Assembly: GCA_039105265.1 (NCBI GenBank)
Contig: JAPFFF010000005.1
Coordinates: 6,371,501-6,435,500 of the forward strand
Origin: Tritrichomonas musculus
Lineage: Eukaryota > Parabasalia > Tritrichomonadida > Tritrichomonadidae
Direction of reading: 5' to 3'
DNA: 64,000 bases
Of this stretch, positions 48,512-57,283 are shown one piece after another. The first letter of the stretch is position 1, and every line of letters starts with the position of its first letter. The notes under the pieces were generated by a model. It made no database searches, was not told the origin of the DNA, and worked only from the letters and a program-made list of their open reading frames with translations. The position numbers were made by a program, and so were the translations under genes.

Positions 48512-50185
48512 TTATTTTTGATCTGCTTCATGCCTTTTTTGTAAGAAAACTGATGGGAACCTTGCAATTACTGCAATTGGTGCCCATATATGATCTTTAT
48601 GAATATACTCTCCAAGCTTATGAGAATGTTGCTCAAATCCTGCTCCTATTCCAAACATTGGTGGATAAGTAAATGTTTGTGTCTTGCACCAATTTTTGTT
48701 TTCAACAGAAAACTTTAAATCTTTGTTCTTGAAAATGTAACCAACACCATCTGTTGCACAAGCCCATTTATGAATCCTAGGTTTCTTTGGTATATTTTCT
48801 GGTGATATAGGAAGGTCATCAACGTTTGGTGAAACAACTCTTTTATAAGTATCAACAGCAGATCGAACAACTGGATCACTTGGATGAGTTAACCAGGTAT
48901 TGTAATTTTCTTCATTATTGGGAGCAACGCCTTTATGCGTTTTTTGGGTATAATTTGGAATTTTGATATTAACAATGCAACCAGCTTTTCTGGCTCTTTG
49001 AACAGATGTGAGTTCATTAAGTTCCTTAATTGCTTGCTCTGCGGTTTCTTCGAGTGTAAGACGTCTATCGAGACGAAATGTGAACTTGGATGGTACTGAG
49101 CATATGGAAGGACTTTCAACACAGCATTTAGTGGCAGTTCTAGTACCTTTTCCAAGGAATTTATTTTCACCGAAACCATTTCTGGCTTGCTGAGAAGCTT
49201 CAGCAATTATCAAAGAACCATATTCAAGTGGATTGACGCCAACATTTGGAATTGCTCCATTGCAACTATGGCCGATAACTTCAACTTCGATTTGACATTG
49301 TCCTCGATGACCGATATAAATTCCACAAGGTCCAAGATCAATATCTCCTGTAGCATTTGTAAGTACAACACAATCTGGAATCTGATTAGGTTGTAATCCA
49401 CTTTGATGACGTAAATAATACATTGGCCCGCCTCCAACATTTTCTTCTTCAGCAACTGTGGCAATTGAAACAATTTTAATACCACGGAGAGATCCAAGAT
49501 TACATGTTTCGAGAAGTATTTTAGTTGCAAAAACTTGTGAAACTAAACCTTGAATTTGGTCTACTGATCCACATCCGAAAAGTAAATGGTCCCATTTATC
49601 CTTTGGAGGAAGGTACTTAAGTTCTTTTCTCATATTTTCTTCATTAACTTTTGTAATGTCAGTGAGGCCGTTGAATGGATCGATACCTTCTCCAAGAACA
49701 GAATGCCAATTATCAGGAAATGGCTTAACTGTATCACTATGACCGTCAAAATAAATAACTTTAAGGTCATCAAGTGGAGTGGTATCTTCTGAATCACGGA
49801 TTGTCCAAACTAAATTGCCAAATTCGTCATAAAAAACATCTTCTGCATTGTCTACAGCTCTTTTATCAATTATATACTGTTTGAGGTATTCAAGACGAGA
49901 AGTTTCATGATTTGTTGTACCGCATAATGGATCTTCTTCATAATGGTCAGCTGGAATTTTTATTAGGTCATGAATAAGCTCAATCGCTTGTGGAGCATAA
50001 TCTCGTGCTAACTCTACAATTTTTCTGTCGAGTTCTGTTATTTCATTTGGCTCTCTGAAATGAAATTTTGTAATATCAAAATCCATATCAACCATTCTTT
50101 CTTTTTTCCCCATTGTATGATAAAGATAAAATCCTGTTGAAAGAGCGATGGTTCCCGTAACTCCAGCAATAACAGCTTTCTTCAT
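48512..50185 (-). CDS. M20-family metallopeptidase/deacylase with N-terminal anchor, 557 aa
   Basis: M20 enzymes are two-zinc amidohydrolases. Key parts: 'YFDGHSDTVKPF' (zinc His and Asp), 'ATVAEEENVGGG' (catalytic Glu and zinc Glu), 'IYIGHRGQCQIEVEVIGHSC' (lid domain start), 'FTFRLDRRLTLEE', and a late His in 'GIGAGFEQHSHKLGE'. The pattern is closest to the YgeY/ArgE-DapE type of bacterial hydrolase. A hydrophobic stretch near the N-terminus ('KKAVIAGVTGTIALSTGFYL') looks like a signal anchor. The frame is open further upstream, but TCATTTCACA (50196-50205) sits 10-20 bases before the ATG at 50185, so I place the start there. A transfer origin from bacteria is possible but untested. Confidence 0.87.
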   Translation of the reverse strand: MKKAVIAGVTGTIALSTGFYLYHTMGKKERMVDMDFDITKFHFREPNEITELDRKIVELARDYAPQAIELIHDLIKIPADHYEEDPLCGTTNHETSRLEYLKQYIIDKRAVDNAEDVFYDEFGNLVWTIRDSEDTTPLDDLKVIYFDGHSDTVKPFPDNWHSVLGEGIDPFNGLTDITKVNEENMRKELKYLPPKDKWDHLLFGCGSVDQIQGLVSQVFATKILLETCNLGSLRGIKIVSIATVAEEENVGGGPMYYLRHQSGLQPNQIPDCVVLTNATGDIDLGPCGIYIGHRGQCQIEVEVIGHSCNGAIPNVGVNPLEYGSLIIAEASQQARNGFGENKFLGKGTRTATKCCVESPSICSVPSKFTFRLDRRLTLEETAEQAIKELNELTSVQRARKAGCIVNIKIPNYTQKTHKGVAPNNEENYNTWLTHPSDPVVRSAVDTYKRVVSPNVDDLPISPENIPKKPRIHKWACATDGVGYIFKNKDLKFSVENKNWCKTQTFTYPPMFGIGAGFEQHSHKLGEYIHKDHIWAPIAVIARFPSVFLQKRHEADQK

Positions 50186-50663
50186 AATACAAATTTGTGA
50201 AATGACAGCATTGAAAAATATATAAACTTCAGAAAGATTTCTCACTTTTTCTAAATTCAAATGAAATGTCTGAAGCATTTGCTCAATCTTCAAATAAAGT
50301 ATTAATATAAATTTATCAAAACGATATTTTATAGATTTCTGAAATGATTTTAAGATGATGATGTTTTATATAATCATATACAAAAATTACTTACCAATCT
50401 TATCTCAATCATTTACTTTATTTCTGCCTAAAACATAATTAATGAATGAATATGACATATTTCTAGCTATACATCTCAGAAAGTTATAATATCTAAAATA
50501 TCAAGCCTTTCAGTCGCCATTAACAAATAAAAATGTATTCAGTTAACAAGAGTCAAATAAACCCAAATTCCAGTTTGATATCAATTTATAAAAAAGATTA
50601 AAAAAATTTGATGAAAGATATTAAATATTTTTTTTATTAATTACAAACTTAATTTAAAAATGC
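50186..50663. other. Intergenic interval between M20 and HSP70
   Basis: AT-rich, about 480 bases. Holds the M20 initiator and the HSP70 3' flank; nothing else seen. Confidence 0.6.
50196..50205 (-). promoter_or_regulatory. Initiator TCATTTCACA of the M20 gene
   Basis: Two overlapping TCAYW motifs on the minus strand, 10-20 bases before the ATG at 50185. Nine bases are identical to the C2 gene initiator. Confidence 0.55.
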
Positions 50664-52646
50664 TTAGTCAACTTCTTCAACACGTGGTCCACTGTGTCCT
50701 CCTGTTGATCCACCAGCTGGTCCGGCACCTCCGGCACCACCTTGGTTGAACATGTTTGGATCAATTCCACCTGGCATTCCTCCTGGGCCGCCAGCACCAC
50801 CGCCTGGAGCAGCGTGTTGGTAAGCGTTTTGCATGATTGGCATTAATTTGCCTTCGAGTTCCTTTTGCTTAGCTTCGAATTCAGAAACTTCTGCGTCTTG
50901 ATGAGCATCAATCCAGGCGAGTGTATCGTTGATTTCCTTGTTGATGGTGTCTTTGTCTGATTGTGGGATTGCGTTTGCGAATTGTTCGTTTGATAATGAG
51001 TTACGAACACCGAAGCAGTAGCCTTCAAGAGCATTCTTAGCTTCGACCTTCTTACGAACTTCTTCATCGGCTGCCTTGAATTTCTCTGCATCTGCAACCA
51101 TTCTATCGATATCAGCTTGTGAAAGACGTCCCTTTTCATTCTTGATTGTGATCTTCTTGACATTACCTGTTGATTTATCTTGAGCAGAAACGTTCATGAT
51201 ACCATCAGCGTTGACATCGAATGTAACTTCAATTTGTGGAACTCCTCTTGGTGCTGGTGGAATTCCTGTTAAGTCGAATGTACCAAGAAGATTGTTATCA
51301 CGAGTTCTTGAACGTTCTCCTTCGTAAACCTTGATTGTAACTGCTGGTTGGTTGTCACTGAATGTTGTGAAAACTTGTGATTTCTTGGCTGGAATTGTTG
51401 TGTTACGTGGAATTAAAACTGTCATGATTTCTCCTGCTGTTTCGATACCGAGTGAAAGTGGAGCAACATCGAGAAGAAGGATATCTTTAACGGCTTCTGA
51501 TGTATCGCCTTTGATGATTGCTGCTTGAACAGCTGCACCATATGCAACAGCTTCATCTGGGTCAACTCCACGGCATGGTTGTTTGCCATTGAAGAAATCT
51601 TGAAGTAATTGTTGAACACGTGGAATTCTGGATGAACCTCCAACAAGAACAATATCTGTAACATCACTCTTTGACATATTTGCATCCTTCAAAACTTGTG
51701 CAACTGGATTCATTGTTGAACGGAATAATTCATCATTCAAGTTTTCAAACATTGCACGTGAAATGTTATCCATGAAATCATGTCCTTCATAAAGTGAATC
51801 GCAGATGATTGAGGCTGTTGTTGCAGTAGATAATGTTCTCTTAGCACGCTCGCATGCTGTACGAAGTGTTCTTAAAGCACGTGGTGATTGACGAAGATCG
51901 CATTTGAATTTCTTCTGAAAACGATCAGCGAAGTAGTTAACTAATCTGCTATCAAAGTCTTCACCACCAAGGTGAGTATCTCCTGCTGTTGCTTTAACTT
52001 CGAACATACCTCCATCGATATCAAGAAGGGAAACATCGAATGTACCACCTCCAAGATCGAAAATAAGAACGTGACGTTCGTTATCTGCTTTTTCGTTAAG
52101 ACCGAAAGCAATAGCTGCGGCTGTTGGTTCGTTGATGATACGAAGAACGTTTAAGCCAGCGATAACACCAGCATCTTTTGTAGCTTGACGTTGACCATCA
52201 TTGAAGTATGCTGGAACTGTAACGACAGCATCTGTAACTTTTTCTGTCAATTGTGTTTCTGCAACTTCTTTCATTTTACCAAGAACCATAGCAGAGATTT
52301 CTTCTGGATAGAATTGTTTTGTCTCACCTTTCCATTGAACTTCAATTCGTGGCCTGTCTGCATCTCCACGAACAACTTTGAATGGCCAGTGTTGCATATC
52401 TTTTTGAACAATTGGATCTGAGAACTTACGTCCAATCATACGTTTTGCATCGAAAACTGTGTTTGTTGGGTTCATGGCTGCTTGGTTCTTTGCTGCATCA
52501 CCGACAAGACGTTCTTCATCTGTGAAAGCAACATATGATGGGGTTGTTCTGTTACCCATATCATTAGCAATGATATCTACTCTGTTGTGGCGAAAGACAC
52601 CAACGCATGAATATGTTGTACCAAGATCAATTCCGATTGCTGACAT
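50664..52646 (-). CDS. HSP70: Cytosolic HSP70 chaperone, 660 aa
   Basis: ATP-driven folding chaperone. The N-terminal ATPase starts '[16 protein letters not shown]'; '[14 protein letters not shown]' and '[18 protein letters not shown]' are the phosphate and adenosine motifs. The substrate domain has '[15 protein letters not shown]' and '[14 protein letters not shown]'. A Gly-rich tail ('[13 protein letters not shown]') ends in 'EEVD', the TPR-cochaperone signal of cytosolic/nuclear HSP70. Length is typical (about 640-660). Codons are clearly more optimised than in neighbours (frequent GTT/ATC/AAC, ordered G+C), consistent with high expression. The initiator TCACTTTT lies about 22 bases upstream, with palindromic GAAC/GTTC motifs behind it. 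Confidence 0.98.
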   Translation of the reverse strand: MSAIGIDLGTTYSCVGVFRHNRVDIIANDMGNRTTPSYVAFTDEERLVGDAAKNQAAMNPTNTVFDAKRMIGRKFSDPIVQKDMQHWPFKVVRGDADRPRIEVQWKGETKQFYPEEISAMVLGKMKEVAETQLTEKVTDAVVTVPAYFNDGQRQATKDAGVIAGLNVLRIINEPTAAAIAFGLNEKADNERHVLIFDLGGGTFDVSLLDIDGGMFEVKATAGDTHLGGEDFDSRLVNYFADRFQKKFKCDLRQSPRALRTLRTACERAKRTLSTATTASIICDSLYEGHDFMDNISRAMFENLNDELFRSTMNPVAQVLKDANMSKSDVTDIVLVGGSSRIPRVQQLLQDFFNGKQPCRGVDPDEAVAYGAAVQAAIIKGDTSEAVKDILLLDVAPLSLGIETAGEIMTVLIPRNTTIPAKKSQVFTTFSDNQPAVTIKVYEGERSRTRDNNLLGTFDLTGIPPAPRGVPQIEVTFDVNADGIMNVSAQDKSTGNVKKITIKNEKGRLSQADIDRMVADAEKFKAADEEVRKKVEAKNALEGYCFGVRNSLSNEQFANAIPQSDKDTINKEINDTLAWIDAHQDAEVSEFEAKQKELEGKLMPIMQNAYQHAAPGGGAGGPGGMPGGIDPNMFNQGGAGGAGPAGGSTGGHSGPRVEEVD

Positions 52647-52663
52647 ATTTAGTGTGTTTAATT

Positions 52664-52671
52664 AAAAGTGA
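52664..52671 (-). promoter_or_regulatory. Initiator TCACTTTT of HSP70
   Basis: On the minus strand TCACTTTT matches TCA(+1)YTW; the A is about 22 bases before the ATG, in the normal range for trichomonads. Confidence 0.55.
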
Positions 52672-52689
52672 TTTTAAAATTTCCCAAAG

Positions 52690-52770
52690 TGTTTGAACAC
52701 TTTATTTTCTGAGGATTATTGAATTTTAAATGTTCGAACATTTAATTCAAAGAATTCGAACATTTAATTA
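52690..52770 (-). promoter_or_regulatory. Palindromic GAAC/GTTC cluster upstream of HSP70
   Basis: Three related sites: GTGTTTGAACAC (about 52690-52701), a perfect 20-bp palindrome centred on TGTTCGAACA (52726-52745) and ATTCGAACATTTAATT (about 52754-52769). They lie 20-100 bases upstream of the initiator. Heat-shock elements are arrays of GAA/TTC; here the TTC and GAA abut rather than being 2 bases apart, so this is a candidate, not a canonical, heat-shock element. The remaining interval to PRMT5 (to 53029) shows nothing else. Confidence 0.45.
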
Positions 52771-53029
52771 TTGGAAAAAATTATTCTATGAAACTTTTTA
52801 ATAGAAATTGAATGGCATCATAAATGCAATTAAAATTATATAATTTCTTGGTAAAAATTATATTTCAAAAGCAATAAACATGCTTTTTAGTTTTGTTTTA
52901 ACCTTAAGTATTCCAATTATTGATTAGCTATTATTTATTAAAAATTTCTTAATAATCCCAAAAAAGCAACGATATTGTTGTTTTTCAAAGTCTTTATTTA
53001 TTAATGATAAATACAATTTGCTCATCAAC

Positions 53030-54643
53030 TTAAATATTATAATGTATACCAATAAAGCAATGACTTCCGCCAACATTTTGAATTGGGGATATGATGGGAT
53101 CTATCAAAGCCCATTCATACCAAACTTTTTGATTATTTCTTTTTCTTTCAAACACAACTTCAAATTTTTGTCCATTTGAAACTTTGACTGGATTTTCAAA
53201 TGGAATAAAAACAGGGAACCAACTAAAAAGGTCAGATGTTCCATCAACTGGAGAATTTGACATAGTTATATCATCAAATAATACAGAATTAAACCACCCT
53301 CCCAATCCATGACAAACTCCATCTAATCTAGCATTAAAAGTAAATTTTTTTCTCAAGTATAATTTATTTTCATTATTTTTATCAGGATAATTAAATTCAA
53401 ATCCGATTTGAGAGTCTGAGAGAAGTAGTGCTGTATCTAAAGGGATAACCAATATATTTTGAAACTTATCTTCATTTAATGCTTTTGACCACAAAAATTC
53501 AGACATAATTGGAACAAAAACAGATGAAAATGATTGAGGAATCATTATTCCAAAATCATCATTAATCTTACCTTCACAACATTGAAGACACTCAGGAGCA
53601 AGTTCATTATCTCCGATACTTCCTAACAACTCAGACACAATTATATCAACTTTGTTAGGAAAAGAAATATATCTAAAATCGCCTGAGAAAATTTGAATAT
53701 TTATATTGAACCATTCATTTTTACATTTCTGATTTAATAATTCAATTGCACTTGGATTCTTTTCAACAACAAAAATATTTCTTATTCCACATTGAATAGC
53801 GCAATTCACAAGTGGGCCTCGTCCTGCACCCACCACAGATAAAATTATTTCATTAATTTCTTTTTTTTCTCTCAATTTTTCAACTGCTTTTTGAATTGCT
53901 TTTTGATATAAAAAATATTTTTGTTTATCAGTTTCAAAGATTTCATATGAATAAGAAGGAAGATTTACACTTATTGTTTCCATTGGTAGTTGAAAATGTG
54001 ACAAACTATAAGAAATTGGAACTTTTTCAATTAAATTATTTATTGAATTAATTAAATTCATAATTGAAGGTGATTTGAATGATATTAATAAAAAAGATCC
54101 TCGAATTAAAAGAAAAGAAATACTATTTATATTATTTTGATTGATTGTGTGATCATCATTAAAATGTGAAGCTGTCAAAATGAAACTATGAATTGTTGAT
54201 GTTTTCCATATTTTCGACTCTTTCAAATCAATTGGAAGAAAAGGTGACACAAAAAGATTTGGATGATACCGACATAAACAATAAAGTTTTGACCATGATT
54301 GGTAATTATTGACTCTTGCTATTAATTTCGTGTTTTTGTATTTAGTTAAAAATGGCAAAATTTTTGTGGCCGTTTCATAAGGTTCGTTTTCATCAACATC
54401 AAAGTATAAAGTTGTGAGTGAAAGATAAGAACAAAGCTCAATTTCATCAGAATTATTAATGTTAATTATAACACTAATGGAATTAACTATGTTTTTTGCT
54501 TTCATAAAAAAAGGCTTGCTGAGATTATTTTTGATTTCATTAAAAGGAAAAATGTAAAAAGGCTTTGAGTATTTCTCGAAGAAATGAATTGATGATTCAT
54601 ATTCCAAAAAAGTTGGAAAAATGACTCCATACCTTGGAAACAT
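53030..54643 (-). CDS. PRMT5: Protein arginine methyltransferase 5 (PRMT5), 537 aa
   Basis: Type II enzyme making symmetric dimethylarginine on Sm proteins and histones. The SAM site reads 'ILSVVGAGRGPLVNCAI' and the double-Glu loop 'DIIVSELLGSIGDNELAPEC', both diagnostic for PRMT5. The C-terminus includes 'SPVDGTSDLFSWFPVFIPFE'. The N-terminal half is a diverged TIM-barrel-like region ('RYGVIFPTFLEYE') shorter than the roughly 290 residues of animal PRMT5, so total length is 100 less. The MEP50 partner is not in the window. No signal peptide. Confidence 0.95.
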   Translation of the reverse strand: MFPRYGVIFPTFLEYESSIHFFEKYSKPFYIFPFNEIKNNLSKPFFMKAKNIVNSISVIININNSDEIELCSYLSLTTLYFDVDENEPYETATKILPFLTKYKNTKLIARVNNYQSWSKLYCLCRYHPNLFVSPFLPIDLKESKIWKTSTIHSFILTASHFNDDHTINQNNINSISFLLIRGSFLLISFKSPSIMNLINSINNLIEKVPISYSLSHFQLPMETISVNLPSYSYEIFETDKQKYFLYQKAIQKAVEKLREKKEINEIILSVVGAGRGPLVNCAIQCGIRNIFVVEKNPSAIELLNQKCKNEWFNINIQIFSGDFRYISFPNKVDIIVSELLGSIGDNELAPECLQCCEGKINDDFGIMIPQSFSSVFVPIMSEFLWSKALNEDKFQNILVIPLDTALLLSDSQIGFEFNYPDKNNENKLYLRKKFTFNARLDGVCHGLGGWFNSVLFDDITMSNSPVDGTSDLFSWFPVFIPFENPVKVSNGQKFEVVFERKRNNQKVWYEWALIDPIISPIQNVGGSHCFIGIHYNI

Positions 54644-54944
54644 AGTATAGGAAAAAAAAAAATTGGCCTTTAAAAAGGTGAATTTATTAATATCTTTTAA
54701 AAATAGTTATAATATTAATTTCACATAAATAGTTTTATGTTATAAAAAGCAACTTTTTCTTTTTCTCTCAGGATCGATTGAAAATAAAAAGAATAAAAAT
54801 ATTTCATAACAATCACATCAAATAAAATTGATAAATTAAATCGAATATGGTAATAGTTGCATAAATTAATATACATTTTTATAAAAAAAAACAAAGTAAA
54901 AAACAAATTTGAAATTATTAATAAACTTGAACAAAATAAGTTAG
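54644..54944. other. Intergenic interval, nothing further seen
   Basis: About 300 AT-rich bases between PRMT5's start and the stop of the next minus-strand gene. A short minus-strand frame here looks like chance. Confidence 0.6.
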
Positions 54945-55625
54945 TTAGCCATCAAGATTAATTGAGTTTGATTTAGCCCAACTAATTAGTTTACTGACTT
55001 CTGAACTCTGTGCGCTGTCTAAAACTTTTCTCATTGCAACTGTGACAATTTGTTTATAAGTATAAGAATCTAGATTTGCTAATCTCTCGAACTCTTTTGT
55101 CAAAAAGTGTTTAATAACATCTTCTGCTTTCTTGTTCTTATTCCAAAATTTTTGCTCTAAGATATCACTAAAATGATTATGGTACATATCAACTATATCA
55201 GCCATCATCATATTGCAAAAATCAAGCAATTCAATTTTAATTTTACCACTATGAATTAATTCAGATGCCATATATAATTCATGATGCAAAATTGAAAGCT
55301 TTGTAAGCGAAGGATTACTCATTAATTTAACTTGTATATTTTGGCACGTCATTAAAAAAGTGTGCATTTCAAGTTCCATGTAAAAATGGTTTTGTTCTTG
55401 ATCATATAATTCTTTCATCGAACCAATCGCATCTGATTCAGGATAATTAGAATCAATTGAATAATTAGGAATAATATTTTTTACAAAATTAAGGTAATGT
55501 CGAAAAGCTTCGGTTGGAAATATTTCAAGTTCAGGAACTGTACGCGGTGAAATAGGAGGAACTGGATTAGAAATTTTAAAGTCACGAGGAATTTGAAATA
55601 CGCCTTCTTCAGCAGTTTTAGTCAT
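54945..55625 (-). CDS. Hypothetical helical protein, 226 aa
   Basis: Unrecognised. After a Pro-rich start ('PVPPISPRTVPELE') the protein is predicted all-helical and soluble, with 'EMHTFLMTCQNIQVKLMSNP' and 'CNMMMADIVDMYHNHFSDIL'. No metal, nucleotide or membrane motif. The length, ATG and codon texture support a real gene. The 5' flank ends AATCAAATC-ATG. Confidence 0.7.
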   Translation of the reverse strand: MTKTAEEGVFQIPRDFKISNPVPPISPRTVPELEIFPTEAFRHYLNFVKNIIPNYSIDSNYPESDAIGSMKELYDQEQNHFYMELEMHTFLMTCQNIQVKLMSNPSLTKLSILHHELYMASELIHSGKIKIELLDFCNMMMADIVDMYHNHFSDILEQKFWNKNKKAEDVIKHFLTKEFERLANLDSYTYKQIVTVAMRKVLDSAQSSEVSKLISWAKSNSINLDG

Positions 55626-56186
55626 GATTTGATTCTTAAAAATATTGTTAAATTTGAATAACGGATTAATTTTTCATCAAATTGATGAATGATTTCATGT
55701 TATTGGCATCCAAAAGAGCAGTGTGTTACGCTATGAATGAATATTCAAATAAATTATATAATCGACCAAATGAAAGTTAATAATTTTCCTTATGATTTTA
55801 AATTTCCAAATCAAACTTAACTTTATAGCGTTAAGAAAAAATCAACAGGTTAAGACATATCAATAAGCTAGCATCTTTTATAGATGAACATAATTCTAGA
55901 TAATTGTCTATAAAATAATCATTATGATCATATGTATTTGATTTCAAACATAATTATAATGTTTTTTTATTTATGTGATAAAGTAGACAATATATTTTAT
56001 TTTATAACATCAAAAGTATAAGTAAAACTAGATATAAAAACTTTTTATAAAATTTTATATCTATTCAATTTTTTAAACTTATATTCAATTTAACATAAAA
56101 ATATTAATTTTTTTCAGAATTTATTTGGTTGTATATAATTATAAGAGTAAAAATTGAATAATGGAATTGAAATATATTGAAATAAA
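55626..56186. other. Divergent promoter interval
   Basis: About 560 AT-rich bases between two divergent genes. It includes an ATG at 56161 opening a 15-codon frame that overlaps the start of the 4-TM gene out of frame. No repeats or RNA seen. Confidence 0.6.
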
Positions 56187-57092
56187 ATGGGAATTGTTGG
56201 GAGAATAAAGAAAACAGCTCTAGGAGGTTTTTTTGGTGCAGCACTTCTGGGACTTCTTGGATGCTGCATTTATTCTTCGTTATATTGTTCTAAAAATAAT
56301 CCTTATCAATCATATTATCCTGGACGTCAGGGAAAGATAGGCACAGTCTCTTATGTTATTGCGGTAACATCAATTGTTTCACTTGTTTTTTTCTTGATTT
56401 CATTTGTTTTTAATATTCTCGATGTTTGCTCAATGGCAAAGAAAATACTTGCAATCATAGGAATTGTTATTTACATTGCTTGTTTCATAGCAGAAATATT
56501 ATTCATAGTTTGGAATAACTGGGATCTTGATAAATCAATTAATAATCTCCTTTTAAATAAAGATGATATCAAAAACTATGCAGATATATTTAGATTATCT
56601 CCCATTCCTTTGATATCATATTATGATTTGGATTATGATTTATTTTCAGGTGTAATTCCAGGTGTTTCATTAATGTCAATCCGAAGCCCACCTACTTTTG
56701 GCAAAGTTAATGCATTTGTTGATGAAGATGGAATAATATCAAAAAAAGAAATCAATATGCCAGTTTGTTATTTCTCAACATTAGAAGATAAGTTAGCATT
56801 TCGTCCTAAAAAATGCATTGGCAAATGGGATGGCGAAAAAATAAAAAATTATATAGACGAGCTAAATAAAAGAATCCAGGAAGATATTGATCGACGTGAC
56901 TGGTCCACAAACAAAAGATTAAAATGGCACTTTAATTGGAATTATAATAACATTATTATGTATTCACAGCCTGGATCACATGCACTTATGCTAATATTCC
57001 TTGGAATTCAGATAGCTGCGATAGTATGCGGTCTTATTTATTTGATTTTAGCAGCGCAAAAGCATTTTTCTAATCATAATAGCCAATTATAA
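56187..57092 (+). CDS. Four-TM protein with large loop, tetraspanin-like topology, 301 aa
   Basis: Membrane segments at about residues 13-33 ('GFFGAALLGLLGCCIYSSLY'), 52-76, 84-108 and 268-290, with a loop of about 160 residues between the third and fourth. This is tetraspanin-like spacing, and the loop has Cys residues ('PVCYFSTLEDK', 'PKKCIGKWDG'), but the diagnostic CCG motif is absent. It is therefore either a diverged tetraspanin or an unrelated four-TM family. Membrane location (plasma membrane or endosome) is inferred. The upstream ATG at 56161 would be a short overlapping uORF if the message starts early enough. Confidence 0.8.
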   Translation: MGIVGRIKKTALGGFFGAALLGLLGCCIYSSLYCSKNNPYQSYYPGRQGKIGTVSYVIAVTSIVSLVFFLISFVFNILDVCSMAKKILAIIGIVIYIACFIAEILFIVWNNWDLDKSINNLLLNKDDIKNYADIFRLSPIPLISYYDLDYDLFSGVIPGVSLMSIRSPPTFGKVNAFVDEDGIISKKEINMPVCYFSTLEDKLAFRPKKCIGKWDGEKIKNYIDELNKRIQEDIDRRDWSTNKRLKWHFNWNYNNIIMYSQPGSHALMLIFLGIQIAAIVCGLIYLILAAQKHFSNHNSQL

Positions 57093-57283
57093 AAATACTC
57101 ATATTTTGTTTTAATAAATAATATATAACCAATTATAAAATCTTAGCCAGTATTATTTATCATTTGCATTATTTCGCAAATAGTTTGTAATACATACTTT
57201 ATATTTTTAAATTGAGTAAGTTCTCAAAATTCAATGATTACAACATCAAATATTTCTATCAAAGGTAAAAAAAAAAAAAAAAA

